From assembly GCA_022820725.1 (NCBI GenBank), contig JAJEFA010000011.1:124001-188000 (forward strand): a DNA stretch of 64,000 bases, given 5' to 3'. Under the pieces are notes generated by a model that saw only the letters and a program-made list of their open reading frames with translations, was not told where the DNA came from and did not search any database. This stretch comes from Candidatus Binatia bacterium (GTDB lineage Bacteria > Desulfobacterota > Binatia > Bin18). Shown here one piece after another: positions 1-8,734 of the stretch. Numbering within the stretch: position 1 is the stretch's first letter; each line of letters opens with the position of its first letter. Made by a program: the position numbers and the translations under genes.

Positions 1-353
1 CGGGGCCGAGCGGCGTGAATAGCGGAACACCCCTGCCGTCTTACGGACCTTCCGATGCGGATGTCTAGAAAGGCCATCCGGATGTAGTGTCTCACTTTGA
101 AATTTTTTCTTCTCTTTTTGTCATTCCCTACCCATTTGGGCAGAGACAGGAGCAGCGGCATTGTGTATGGAAGTCTCTGCTTAGCGGGAACCAAGATACT
201 GAGAGATGTAGAGTCAAAGTCCCCCATACAAGAGCAAAATCCAAAGGATTCAAACGGAGACACTACCCATCCGGCGGGGGTCTGGGCGACCGTGTCTGCA
301 TTGATATACATCCATACGGAATGTATTATATAAAACGCAATGGGGTAGGAAGA
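1..353. other. Left-edge region without a clear gene
   Basis: Frame 3 is open from base 3 to a TAG at 66-68 (last residues PSYGPSDADV), so the edge may hold the last codons of a gene cut by the window; no family is recognisable. The reading frame of the following sulfotransferase stays open back to base 87, but those 89 extra residues show no family features and a better start with a Shine-Dalgarno lies at 354. I see no convincing promoter or terminator. Confidence 0.3.
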
Positions 354-1460
354 ATGGCTGACACCGAAATCTCTCAACATCCCTCTATTATGGCTCCTCC
401 GGGGACGTGGCTGCGTCTCTTATGGGAAAACGGCGGTGTGGCCCCGGCCTATTGGGGAAAACTGGCCCACATTCTGCTGGTCTCCGCCCTCGCCAGTCCC
501 TTGCGCCTCGCCGAGTGGTTACGCTACGGCCGGCGAGTCGCCCAAACGGAGATCGACCAGCAGCCGCTCTTCATCCTGGGATTTGCCCGTAGCGGGACGA
601 CGCATTTGCACAATCTGTTGCAGCACGACCCCCGGTACGGGGTAGTCTCGACCTTTCAGACGGTTGTGCCAACCTTCTTTCTGATTGGGCGTGGCTGGCT
701 GAAACGCCAGATGGCCAGGTCCCTGCCGGCCACCAGACCGATGGACAATGTGCGGGTATCCCTTGATGCGCCCATGGAAGAGGAAGTGGCAGTGAGCAAT
801 ACCTGTGCGCTGTCCCTGTACCATCATCTGTCGTTCCCGCGGCGGGCGCGAGGGTATTGGGACAAATATCTCACGATGCAGGGGCTCACGCAGCAAGAAC
901 TGGCGCGCTGGGAGCGAGTCTATCTGGACATCCTGCGCAAAGCGACCCTCGATAACGGTGGGCGGCCTCTGGTGTTGAAGAGTCCGAACAATACCGGTCG
1001 GATTCCGCATCTGCTCCGTCTCTTTCCCGAAGCGGAATTCATCCATATCGTCCGTAATCCCTACGTCGTGTACCAATCGATGCGCCACATGTATCAGGCG
1101 ACTTTGCCTCTGTTTCAGCTCCAGAAGATGCCGGTGGAAGACATGGAAGAGCATATTCTGTCCTCCTATAAGATGACAATGCAGCACTACCTGCGCGATC
1201 GGGCCTTGATTCCAAAGGGGAACCTGACGGAAGTGCGCTATGAAGATCTCGAACAGCAGCCGCTGGTCGAACTGGAACGCCTCTACGCCGAGTTGGCCTT
1301 GCCGGGCTGGGAAGAGGCCAAAGGTCCCATACGCGACTATCTCCACACCCTATCCGGTTATCAGAAAAATCGTTTACAGCTTGCCCCCGCCGCTATTGAG
1401 CGCATCAAAGAGGAGTGGAAGTTCGCGCTCGATATCTGGCCGTACCAGCCATCCGCCTGA
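354..1460 (+). CDS. Sulfotransferase family protein
   Basis: Predicted PAPS-dependent sulfotransferase of about 368 residues, transferring a sulfonate group to a hydroxyl or amine acceptor in the cytoplasm. The 5'-phosphosulfate loop is GFARSGTTHLHNLL (from about residue 76), and the 3'-phosphate motif is visible in LKSPNNTGRIPHLL and FIHIVRNPY. I chose the ATG at 354 because GGTAGGAAG precedes it and the family fold begins soon after; the frame is open further upstream without family features. Only 36 bases separate it from the GPP34-P450 gene, so the two are probably co-transcribed, suggesting that a P450 product may be sulfonated (inference). The acceptor cannot be predicted. Confidence 0.85.
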   Translation: MADTEISQHPSIMAPPGTWLRLLWENGGVAPAYWGKLAHILLVSALASPLRLAEWLRYGRRVAQTEIDQQPLFILGFARSGTTHLHNLLQHDPRYGVVSTFQTVVPTFFLIGRGWLKRQMARSLPATRPMDNVRVSLDAPMEEEVAVSNTCALSLYHHLSFPRRARGYWDKYLTMQGLTQQELARWERVYLDILRKATLDNGGRPLVLKSPNNTGRIPHLLRLFPEAEFIHIVRNPYVVYQSMRHMYQATLPLFQLQKMPVEDMEEHILSSYKMTMQHYLRDRALIPKGNLTEVRYEDLEQQPLVELERLYAELALPGWEEAKGPIRDYLHTLSGYQKNRLQLAPAAIERIKEEWKFALDIWPYQPSA

Positions 1461-1496
1461 GCCCGCAAACAAGACAAGAGACAAGGAGCCACAGAC

Positions 1497-3482
1497 ATGC
1501 TGCGGTTTGCCGAAGAAATCGCTCTCCTGCTGCTCGACGAAGAGCGAGGCGCTCTCATACCCTCTCTTCCACCCCATTCGCTGGATATCGTCCTGGCTGG
1601 TGCCGTGTTGATGGATTTGGCCCTCGAAGGCCGCATTGATACCGATCTCACCCAGCTCAGCGTGGTTGATGCGACGCCGCTGGACGACAATTTGCTTGAT
1701 CCGACACTGGCCGATATCGCACAATCAGCCGAGACACGTGCCATCAGCTTCTGGCTCGTCCGCATCGCAGAGCGGGGGGGCGAAATCCGCGATCGGACGA
1801 TCGCTCGCCTCATCACGCGCGGTATTCTCGAAGCCGAGGGCGACGCCCTGATCTTCTTGACACGTCCGGTGTCACGATCGCGCCGCTATCCGAGCATTGA
1901 TGGCAATGTCAGAGAGGAAGTCAAACTCCGCATTATGCGGGTATTGTTCAGCGAAGAGATTCCCGACCCGCGCGATATCATGCTGATCTGTCTGGCGGAC
2001 GCCTGCGGTATTTTCGAGAGCATCCTGTCCAAGTCGGAACGGGCCGAGGTGCAGGAACGGATCGAGGTGGTGCGGAAACTGGATCTGATCGGGCAGGCGG
2101 TCACACAGGCGATCCGGGAACTGGAGCCATCCCCGACACCGGCTCCTCCCCCTCGGCGACACAGGGATATCCCACAGGCACCGGGGCTTCCACTTATTGG
2201 TAATGTCTTCACCATGGTGAGCGATCTTCAGGGATTTCTGGTACAACACTACCGCACATTAGGCCCGATCTTTCGCGTCCGAGCTTTCAATACTCACTTT
2301 ACCGTTCTCGTCGGCCCAGAGGCGAATCGTTTTGTGGCACAGGACAAGCGGTATCTCCGCAATTATGAATCGTGGCTCCCTCTCAATGCAGACTTGGGCA
2401 TGACCCACCTGCTCATTGGCATGGACGGTTCCGAACACACCCGGATGCGCCGAGCGCATGCGGATTACTTTTCGCGTAAGCTGCTTGAACATCGTACGGA
2501 CGAGGCGGTTCACATCATGCGGCATGAGATGGCCGAGTGGTCGTCGGACCAAGCGGTTCCGGTTCAATATGCCTTTCAGCGTATTGTGACCAGGCAATTG
2601 GGGGAGCTGATTACCAACACGGATGCAACGGCATACTTAGATGACCTCATCTTCTTCTTCCAGGCGATCATGAGACTCTACTTCTCTCGGCAGTTGCCCC
2701 GATGGGTGAAATATCTGCCCCGTTTTCGGCGTACCCGCAAACGGGTGGAGGAATTGGTGCAGAAGATGCTGGCGGAGCATACGCCGGAGAACCGCCGCAC
2801 CCGGCCCCCTGATTTCATTGACGATGTCCTGGAACTGAACCGTACCGATCCCCATTTTATGCCTGAGACGAATCTGTTGCTGACCGGGTTGGAAGCGTTC
2901 ATGGCTGGGCTCGACACCATATCGACTATCTGTACCTGTATGACCTATGAGTTGCTGAAACACCCGGATCTGCTCACACGCGCAGCCGCCGAAGCGGACG
3001 CTCTTTTTGAACGGGGCTCCCCCAGCCTGAAGGACTTGCGCCAACTCGATGTCATCCACCGCGTGGCGCTGGAAACGTTACGTCTCTATCCTCTCAGCCC
3101 CGCGACCAAGCGGACCGTCGCCAACTCGTTCGAGTTTGCCGGCTATCATGTACCGGCTGGTGAGCAGGTCTTAATTGGCTACGCGGTGCCCCAATTGATG
3201 GAGGAATACTTCCCGGAGCCGCGACGGTTCGACATCGAGCGCTACACGCCGGAACGCGCCGAGCACCGACAAACAGGAGTCTATGCGCCCTTCGGTGTCG
3301 GGACACACCAGTGCTTGGGGCGCAGTCTGTCCGAAGTGCTGGTCGCCCTCAATATCGCGACCCTCGTGCATAAGACCGAACTCGTCCTGGACCCGCCCGA
3401 TTACACCCTAAAAATCAAACGTCTGCCCGTCGCCCAACCCGATCGCTCATTCAAATTCCGCCTGGAGCGCCGCCGTATATAG
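1497..3482 (+). CDS. GPP34 (GOLPH3-like) domain fused to cytochrome P450
   Basis: A 661-residue two-domain protein. Residues 1 to about 200 match the GPP34/GOLPH3 family (FAEEIALLLLDEERG, VLAGAVLMDLALEGRI, VVDATPLDDNLLD, ARLITRGILE). A proline-rich linker (about 200-222) leads to a complete P450: oxygen-binding groove AGLDT (470-474), ExxR at E526-R529, and haem loop FGVGTHQCLGRS with the thiolate ligand at C606. P450s mono-oxygenate hydrophobic substrates; eukaryotic GOLPH3 binds PI4P membranes, so the N-terminal domain may dock the enzyme on a membrane (inference). No transmembrane segment or redox-partner domain is visible. AAGGAG lies upstream of the ATG. It follows a sulfotransferase gene. 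The domain calls are firm; substrate and membrane role are unknown. Confidence 0.88.
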   Translation: MLRFAEEIALLLLDEERGALIPSLPPHSLDIVLAGAVLMDLALEGRIDTDLTQLSVVDATPLDDNLLDPTLADIAQSAETRAISFWLVRIAERGGEIRDRTIARLITRGILEAEGDALIFLTRPVSRSRRYPSIDGNVREEVKLRIMRVLFSEEIPDPRDIMLICLADACGIFESILSKSERAEVQERIEVVRKLDLIGQAVTQAIRELEPSPTPAPPPRRHRDIPQAPGLPLIGNVFTMVSDLQGFLVQHYRTLGPIFRVRAFNTHFTVLVGPEANRFVAQDKRYLRNYESWLPLNADLGMTHLLIGMDGSEHTRMRRAHADYFSRKLLEHRTDEAVHIMRHEMAEWSSDQAVPVQYAFQRIVTRQLGELITNTDATAYLDDLIFFFQAIMRLYFSRQLPRWVKYLPRFRRTRKRVEELVQKMLAEHTPENRRTRPPDFIDDVLELNRTDPHFMPETNLLLTGLEAFMAGLDTISTICTCMTYELLKHPDLLTRAAAEADALFERGSPSLKDLRQLDVIHRVALETLRLYPLSPATKRTVANSFEFAGYHVPAGEQVLIGYAVPQLMEEYFPEPRRFDIERYTPERAEHRQTGVYAPFGVGTHQCLGRSLSEVLVALNIATLVHKTELVLDPPDYTLKIKRLPVAQPDRSFKFRLERRRI

Positions 3483-3608
3483 CCATACCTCCTACCGTGA
3501 GACGCTCAGACCGGAGGCGGGAACAACTTTGAATATCCACATGCTTTCTGGTATAGCAGCCGGGGCGCTACCACCTCGAAAACTACATTCCGGTTAAAAG
3601 GAGAAGGC

Positions 3609-3761
3609 ATGGCCGACCACGATATCAAGAACGCCGTCCGAGACATTGAGTGTCCGGTGTTTGAGAACCCGGCATTCACCACACCCCCACCACTGAAAGC
3701 CGCGGATGTGCGGCGTGATATATGGTTTTTCCTGCTACCCATGGACAGCATGCAGAGCTAA
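3609..3761 (+). pseudogene. Short ORF resembling the N-terminus of a GrdB-like reductase protein
   Basis: A 50-residue frame with a good ribosome site (AAAAGGAGAAGGC). The segment VFENPAFTTPPPLKAADVR resembles the N-terminus of glycine/sarcosine/betaine/D-proline reductase-like (GrdB) proteins, where PPL is followed by a beta strand ending in TTAG. Here the resemblance stops abruptly and the frame ends after about 15 unrelated residues. I read it as the start of a deleted gene; it could also be translated as a small peptide. Its stop is 11 bases from the cupin start. Confidence 0.4.
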
Positions 3762-3772
3762 GGAGGAGAGCT

Positions 3773-4255
3773 ATGGCGTCTTTTTTATCAATGGACGATC
3801 CTACATTCTGGAAGCAGTATCCGGAGGAACTGAAAGAACTGGTCGAGACACCCTTGGAGGGGGTCACCGGACTCGCCTATTTTTTACTCGGTGACCGGAA
3901 GGACAACCCGCCTACCGTGGTGACGCTGCGCATGGGCCCGAACTGGACCCTGCCGCGTCACGCCCACGACTGCCATCGGTTTGAGATTGTCGTGCAAGGC
4001 ACGCTGGATGTGGGTGAGCGCATCCTCAAGCCCGGCGACGTGATGATGACGGAGCCGGGGGTGGCCTACGGCCCGCATATCGCCGGACCGGAGGGCTGCA
4101 CAACCTTCGAGATTTTCAGCAACCACCGGGGGTCCTACGTGACCCTGGTCGACACCCCGGAGGGCCGGGTCGAGTGTGATGTCTCCACCCGAGAAGGCAT
4201 GCAGAAGATGGAACAGGCCATGTTGCGTGATATGGAGGCCAACGGGCAAGCGTGA
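3773..4255 (+). CDS. Cupin domain-containing protein
   Basis: A 160-residue single-domain cupin. Cupin motif 1 is seen in LPRHAHDCHRFEIVVQGTLDVG, with histidines and a glutamate able to hold a metal, and the second half in LKPGDVMMTEPGVAYGPHIAGPEG. There is no signal peptide, so it is cytoplasmic. The ATG at 3773 has a very strong AAGGAGGAG site; the frame extends a few codons further up without one. The MFS carrier gene starts 30 bases downstream, so the pair may share a transcript. Family members range from dioxygenases to sugar-binding proteins; the reaction is not predictable. Confidence 0.8.
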   Translation: MASFLSMDDPTFWKQYPEELKELVETPLEGVTGLAYFLLGDRKDNPPTVVTLRMGPNWTLPRHAHDCHRFEIVVQGTLDVGERILKPGDVMMTEPGVAYGPHIAGPEGCTTFEIFSNHRGSYVTLVDTPEGRVECDVSTREGMQKMEQAMLRDMEANGQA

Positions 4256-4285
4256 TGTAACGCAGGTCCGGACGGCCTCTTGCGC

Positions 4286-5524
4286 ATGTCTCTTTTCCCT
4301 TCGCTCTTTTATGGTTGGGTCGTCACCGCCTGTGCTTTTGTTGTCCTGTTCGTGACCTACGGGGTGCAGTATTCCTTTGGGGTGTTCCTGCCGGCCATGC
4401 TGGACGAACTGGGCTGGCAGCGCGCCAGCTTGGGCGGGGCGTTTTCGCTCTACACCATGGTCTATAGCGGCTGTAGCTGGATCAGCGGACGGCTGACCGA
4501 CACGGCCGGCCCCCGCTGGGTCGTCACCGCCGGCGGGCTGCTGCTGGGCAGCGGTATTATCGCCACCAGCCAGATGACGGCCCAGTGGCAGCTCTACCTG
4601 TGCTATGGGCTGATTGCCGCGCTGGGCATGAGCAGCGCCTATATTCCCTGCAATACGACGGTGGTCAAGTGGTTCCAGCGCAAACGTGGTCTGGCCTTGG
4701 GATTGGCGGCGAGCGGCAGCAGTTGCGGTATCCTGCTGTGCCCCTGGCTGACCGCCCTCTGTATTGCCCGTTGGGGCTGGCGCCCGGTCTATTTTGCGTG
4801 CGGCCTCATCATCCTGGTCCTGCTCATCACTCTCGCGCGATTTATGGTACGCAATCCGGAACAGCTCGGGTTGACGCCCGATGGTGAACCTTTGGCTCAG
4901 AGCCCAGCGTCGCTGTCGGACAACCAAACCGACACTTTCAGGAATTGGACCTTACCGGAAGCCTGGATCACCCCGTCGTTCTGGCTGTTCGGCTTCAGCC
5001 TGGTGGTCATGTTCCTGACCATCCCCGTGCCCTTTGTGCATATTGTGGCGTTTGCTCAAGACCTCGGGCTGTCGCATACAAACGGAGCCCTGGCGGTGAG
5101 TGTCATGGGGATAAGCGCCTTAGCGGGCAATCTCTGCCTGGGCCCGTTGTCGGATCGGATCGGCCGGAGGAGCGGCATGGCCGTGAGCCTGAGTGTTCAC
5201 ATCGCAGCCTATCTCTTCTTTTATTCGGCCCAGGGTCTCGGGGTGTTATACGCGGGCGCGGCCGCCTTCGGTTTCTTCTACGGCGGCCTGACAACGCTGC
5301 TACCGGCCCTGGTCGGCGACTTCTTCGGCCGGTTGCACGCCGGGTCCATTACCGGGTTTCTCTTTGCCTGGGCCGGGGTGCTGGGGGCTTGGGGGCCGAT
5401 GATTGCGGGTTATGTGCGGGATGTCAGTGGCAGCTACCAGCCTGCTTTTCTGTATGGCGCGGCGGCCGGGGGTCTGGCCCTGGTCCTCCTGCTCCTGACG
5501 CCCAGGCCGGCGGTTTCTCGTTAG
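4286..5524 (+). CDS. MFS transporter, monocarboxylate/oxalate-formate type
   Basis: An integral membrane carrier of about 412 residues with twelve predicted helices, beginning FYGWVVTACAFVVLFVTYGV, typical of the monocarboxylate porter / oxalate-formate antiporter group. The inter-helix motif LSDRIGRRSG in the second half is an MFS loop 2-3-like signature. The ATG at 4286 is used; a TTG at 4280 is an alternative and neither has a strong Shine-Dalgarno. It lies 30 bases after the cupin gene and 85 bases before a GST gene. The substrate is probably a small organic anion by family, not by direct evidence. Confidence 0.85.
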   Translation: MSLFPSLFYGWVVTACAFVVLFVTYGVQYSFGVFLPAMLDELGWQRASLGGAFSLYTMVYSGCSWISGRLTDTAGPRWVVTAGGLLLGSGIIATSQMTAQWQLYLCYGLIAALGMSSAYIPCNTTVVKWFQRKRGLALGLAASGSSCGILLCPWLTALCIARWGWRPVYFACGLIILVLLITLARFMVRNPEQLGLTPDGEPLAQSPASLSDNQTDTFRNWTLPEAWITPSFWLFGFSLVVMFLTIPVPFVHIVAFAQDLGLSHTNGALAVSVMGISALAGNLCLGPLSDRIGRRSGMAVSLSVHIAAYLFFYSAQGLGVLYAGAAAFGFFYGGLTTLLPALVGDFFGRLHAGSITGFLFAWAGVLGAWGPMIAGYVRDVSGSYQPAFLYGAAAGGLALVLLLLTPRPAVSR

Positions 5525-5609
5525 AAATGTGAATACAGCGCAGCGGTTGCCTGTCCCCGCCTTCCAGGCTAAGACCGAGCGATCACCATAACCGAGAAGG
5601 ATGATAAGC

Positions 5610-6275
5610 ATGGCATCAGACATCACGCTGCACTACTTCCACGGGCGAGGCATCGGAGAGCCGATTCGCCTGCTGCTCACCGTAGGTGAGATCGTATTTA
5701 CGGACCGGCGCTATAGCGTAGACGAATTCGCCAACATGGCGGCGCTCAAGGCCCAGCTCCCGTTCGGACAAATGCCTGCCCTCGAGGTGGACGGCGTATT
5801 CCTCGGGCAGACCGACAGTATCGCTCGTCTGGCCGCGCGCCTGGCTGGCCTGTATCCGTCGGACCCCATTGAGGCGGCGCGCAGTGATATGATCGTCGTG
5901 CATCAAGCAGAGCTCTCGTCGGCCCTGGCCAAGATGAGCTTCGACGGTGTTCCCGGCGCTCCGGGGACAAAGATGGTTCCGCAAGAAGAGCGGCAGAAAC
6001 GCATTGCCGCGTGGGTTGAGACCACCCTGCCGGGAGCCCTGCTGCGCCTGGAAAGGCTCGCTCAGGAGGGCTGCATGGTGGGGGCACAGCTCTCGTGGGC
6101 CGACATTTGTGTCTTCAATCGATTGAACCAACTGCTCGATATCGATGAAGACGTGTTGCACGCGGATTTTCCGAAACTCCGGACGGTGTACGACAGGGTC
6201 GAGGCGTTGCCGCAAATCCGGGCATGGATACAGGCGCACCAGGACGACTATCCCCGGTTCAGAGCGGACGGCTAA
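5610..6275 (+). CDS. Glutathione S-transferase, sigma-like
   Basis: A 221-residue cytosolic GST. The N-terminal thioredoxin-like domain starts ITLHYFHGRGIGEPIRLLL, with the catalytic tyrosine position of sigma/alpha/pi classes, and carries GQMPALEVDG (cis-proline) and QTDSIARLAARL (glutathione-binding). The C-terminal half is the helical domain, with SWADICVFNRL. The ATG at 5610 is preferred because GAGAAGG lies at the correct distance, whereas it abuts the ATG at 5601. It would conjugate or isomerise electrophiles. A second, different GST lies at 28295. Confidence 0.85.
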   Translation: MASDITLHYFHGRGIGEPIRLLLTVGEIVFTDRRYSVDEFANMAALKAQLPFGQMPALEVDGVFLGQTDSIARLAARLAGLYPSDPIEAARSDMIVVHQAELSSALAKMSFDGVPGAPGTKMVPQEERQKRIAAWVETTLPGALLRLERLAQEGCMVGAQLSWADICVFNRLNQLLDIDEDVLHADFPKLRTVYDRVEALPQIRAWIQAHQDDYPRFRADG

Positions 6276-6305
6276 CCGTTCTCGCTAAGGTGGGGAGCGG
6301 CTCCT

Positions 6306-7607
6306 CTAATGAAAGGGATACGGCAACAGATGCTCTTTGGCATTCAGGTCGTGGATGGAAGCGCAGCCCAGGAGTCGCATGGTATCCTCAATTTCTTTTT
6401 TCAGGATGGCAAACGCCTTGCGAACCCCCGCTTCTCCACCCGCCCCAAGACCATACACATACGCCCGCCCGGCTAAGACCGCATCCGCACCGTGGGCCAA
6501 GGCAATGACGACATCCCCGCCGGAACGAATACCACCGTCCAACAAGATGGTCATCTGGGAGTCCTTGAGTTCGGCCACGATGTCTTTCAGGATGTAGAGG
6601 GTTGGGTAGACGCGATCCATCTGGCGTCCGCCGTGGTTGGATATGATAATGCCGTCCACGCCATGTTCAACCGCCAGCCGGGCATCTTCGACACACTGCA
6701 CACCCTTCATGAGGATGGGCTTGTCCGTCCCCCAGATTTCCCGAATCCAGGGCAGATGCTCCCAGGTGACCACCGAAGTGCGCAGTTGCGCTCCAACGTC
6801 CGCGTAGGGCATGGGCCGGCCGTCGTTCAGAATGACATTGCGGAACTGCATCATTCCGCCGTCCGCGTAAAAGCTCTGCAGCCAGGAGAGATGAGAGAGC
6901 ATTTGCGGGCCAAATTGCAGTTTCTGGAGTGGCGGGCCATGAATCGCCCGTGAGGCGCCGAGCCATTCGTGCCGGGCGCGATTCCCGGCGACCGCGGTAT
7001 CAATGGTCAGCACAAGCGCGGAATAGCCGGCGTTTTTTGCTCGTTCGATCCCGCGGGCGGCGACGTCTTTTCCACCAACGAGATAGAGTTGATACCAACA
7101 TGGCCCCGGTGAGGCGGTGCTGACCTCTTCCAGGTCAGTCCCCGTCAGTGTGGAGAGCGTGCAGATCGTCCCGGCTTCACCGACCGCCTTGGCAGCCACG
7201 GCTTCTCCGCGGGGCCAGAGCATGCGGGTGCTGCCTATCGGCGCGGCGATAACCGGCAGCGCAACGGGGTGGCCCAGAATTTCAGTCCGCATCTCTATTG
7301 CGTCAAGCTGGACCGCGCTTCTCGGCTTAAAGCGTTCTCTTTGAAAAGCTTCGACATTATCTCTGAGCGTGATTTCGTTGTCGGCACCGCCACGATAATA
7401 CTCTCTCACGATCGGTGGCACGCGCTTCTCCATCACCTGCCGCAGATGATCAACGGTGACGCATTTTTCGACCGCTCTGGCCCAGCGCTTCGCACTGCTG
7501 GCATGCGCGCGCCGGAGGTAGGGCTGAAGCAACCGCAGCCCGGCACTGCGTTCATTGAGAGCAGGGGTGTGCTCAAGATTCCGTTCGAGAGTCCGCGGGT
7601 GAGCCAT
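6306..7607 (-). CDS. FMN-dependent alpha-hydroxy-acid dehydrogenase/oxidase
   Basis: A TIM-barrel flavoenzyme of up to 433 residues, in the lactate dehydrogenase/glycolate oxidase/lactate monooxygenase family, oxidising a 2-hydroxy acid to the 2-oxo acid. Supporting motifs are REYYRGGADNEITLRDN near the N-terminus, PVIAAPIGSTRMLWPRGE (FMN binding), ALVLTIDTAVAGNR, and the active-site signature SNHGGRQMD with catalytic His and Arg. LLDGGIRSGGDVVIALAHGADAVLAGR supplies the FMN phosphate site. About 50 N-terminal residues precede the family core, so a later start is possible. It faces the PNPOx gene on the same strand, 200 bases away. The exact acid is unknown. Confidence 0.85.
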   Translation of the reverse strand: MAHPRTLERNLEHTPALNERSAGLRLLQPYLRRAHASSAKRWARAVEKCVTVDHLRQVMEKRVPPIVREYYRGGADNEITLRDNVEAFQRERFKPRSAVQLDAIEMRTEILGHPVALPVIAAPIGSTRMLWPRGEAVAAKAVGEAGTICTLSTLTGTDLEEVSTASPGPCWYQLYLVGGKDVAARGIERAKNAGYSALVLTIDTAVAGNRARHEWLGASRAIHGPPLQKLQFGPQMLSHLSWLQSFYADGGMMQFRNVILNDGRPMPYADVGAQLRTSVVTWEHLPWIREIWGTDKPILMKGVQCVEDARLAVEHGVDGIIISNHGGRQMDRVYPTLYILKDIVAELKDSQMTILLDGGIRSGGDVVIALAHGADAVLAGRAYVYGLGAGGEAGVRKAFAILKKEIEDTMRLLGCASIHDLNAKEHLLPYPFH

Positions 7608-7807
7608 CGCGACAATGCTTCCTCAATCTGTCCGGGGCGGGCGTATCGACAGTGACTTTTCCGACTTCTGCCGGGAACGCGAATTTTCCGTGCGTTTCCC
7701 CCAGAATTCCAATTCTTCCTGTTTTGAGATAGGTCTGGTCCCGACGCAATTTGGCTGACGGTGGCACAATTTCGGGTGCTATCCTCAGTTGAGGCTGGTC
7801 TGTTTCG

Positions 7808-8416
7808 CTAGTAGAGGCGATCCCGGTTGGCTTCGTCCTCGGATTGGTCGATCTCCTGAGCGTCTGCCCCCACGATCTGGTCCGCGAGCACCTGCCCGTA
7901 CGTGGGGTAGCTGGTGCGCTCGATCTGAACCTCGGGGTCCCAGAGCCGGGAGCGGATCAGCGCTCGGCCACAGTGGAGAAAGGCCTCCTCCACGGTGATC
8001 CGTAGCCCGGAGAGCGGCGCTCTGCGCTTCACGGTCAGGGGTTCAAGCAGCTCGGTGTCGGTGACGATTTCCGCCGTGCCCTTCACCCGTAGCGTCTCGT
8101 TCATGCCCGGCACAAAGAACAGTAACCCCACACAAGGATTCTCCACGATATTCTGGAGCGAGTCCACCTGATTGTTGCCCGGTCGGTCCGGCAGGAGCAG
8201 CGTCTTCTCGTCCAGCACTTTCACAAACCCTGGTGGGTCCCCTCGGGGAGAGGCGTCGGCCTGTCCATCCGCACTCGCAGAGCTGAGGACACAGAGAGGG
8301 GAGAGGGCAATGAAGTTCCGGCAGTGTACGTCCAAGTGGTCCAGCACTTTCTGGACCGCCCGCGCTGCCGGCTCGCGGTAGACGGTGCGGAGTCCTGTTT
8401 TATTGGTAACGGTCAT
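7808..8416 (-). CDS. Pyridoxamine 5'-phosphate oxidase-like FMN-binding protein
   Basis: A 202-residue split-barrel flavoprotein. Residues such as LSSASADGQADASPRGDPPGFVKVLDEKTLLLPDRPGNNQ and NPCVGLLFFVPGMNETLRVKGTAEI match the MSMEG_1061-type group of PNPOx-related proteins, in which FMN or F420 is bound and many members are of unknown substrate. The frame is open 20 codons further up, but AAGGAG sits eight bases before the ATG at 8416. It is divergent from the DUF2306 gene across a 318-base gap. Confidence 0.78.
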   Translation of the reverse strand: MTVTNKTGLRTVYREPAARAVQKVLDHLDVHCRNFIALSPLCVLSSASADGQADASPRGDPPGFVKVLDEKTLLLPDRPGNNQVDSLQNIVENPCVGLLFFVPGMNETLRVKGTAEIVTDTELLEPLTVKRRAPLSGLRITVEEAFLHCGRALIRSRLWDPEVQIERTSYPTYGQVLADQIVGADAQEIDQSEDEANRDRLY

Positions 8417-8734
8417 AGGCCATGCTCCTTGCTTCTGCCTTAGGTCAGCATCACACATTTCGGCGGTAAACCACAACCTCTTGGTGGTGCGGCCCTCATG
8501 GGAACCGTCCTGAGTTCTTCAAGCGTCTAGTGCTTGATAGATCCTTTATTTCTTCATCTCTGGCTCTCCGAAATGGTCCGCTACGCCTCTCCCCGTATGG
8601 TACAGACGACAGTGAAGTATCTTTGAATTCCTTCATTGTTGACCGTACTCAAGACTCGGGTACGGTATAAGGGAAGTCTACCCCGGACCTACGATAATTG
8701 CGCTCAACCTTTGGGAGCACTGGAAGGAGATCAT
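8417..8734. other. Divergent intergenic region, 318 bases
   Basis: This gap separates two divergent genes and must hold both promoters. The only structure I can support is the inverted repeat and weak promoter-like pair near its right end, listed separately. No RNA gene or coding frame is convincing. Confidence 0.4.
8639..8671 (+). promoter_or_regulatory. Promoter-like pair with 7-bp inverted repeat
   Basis: TTGACC (8639-8644) is followed after 16 bases by TACGGT, running into TATAAG. A perfect 7-bp inverted repeat, ACCGTAC at 8642-8648 and GTACGGT at 8660-8666, overlaps the pair, so a regulator could block transcription of the DUF2306 gene. The promoter match is weak. Confidence 0.3.

Noticed and set aside
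3884..4927. Long open frame on the minus strand opposite the cupin and MFS genes (347 codons)
   Set aside because: It is antisense to two genes with clear domains, crosses both, and its translation is rich in His, Arg and Gln with no family features.
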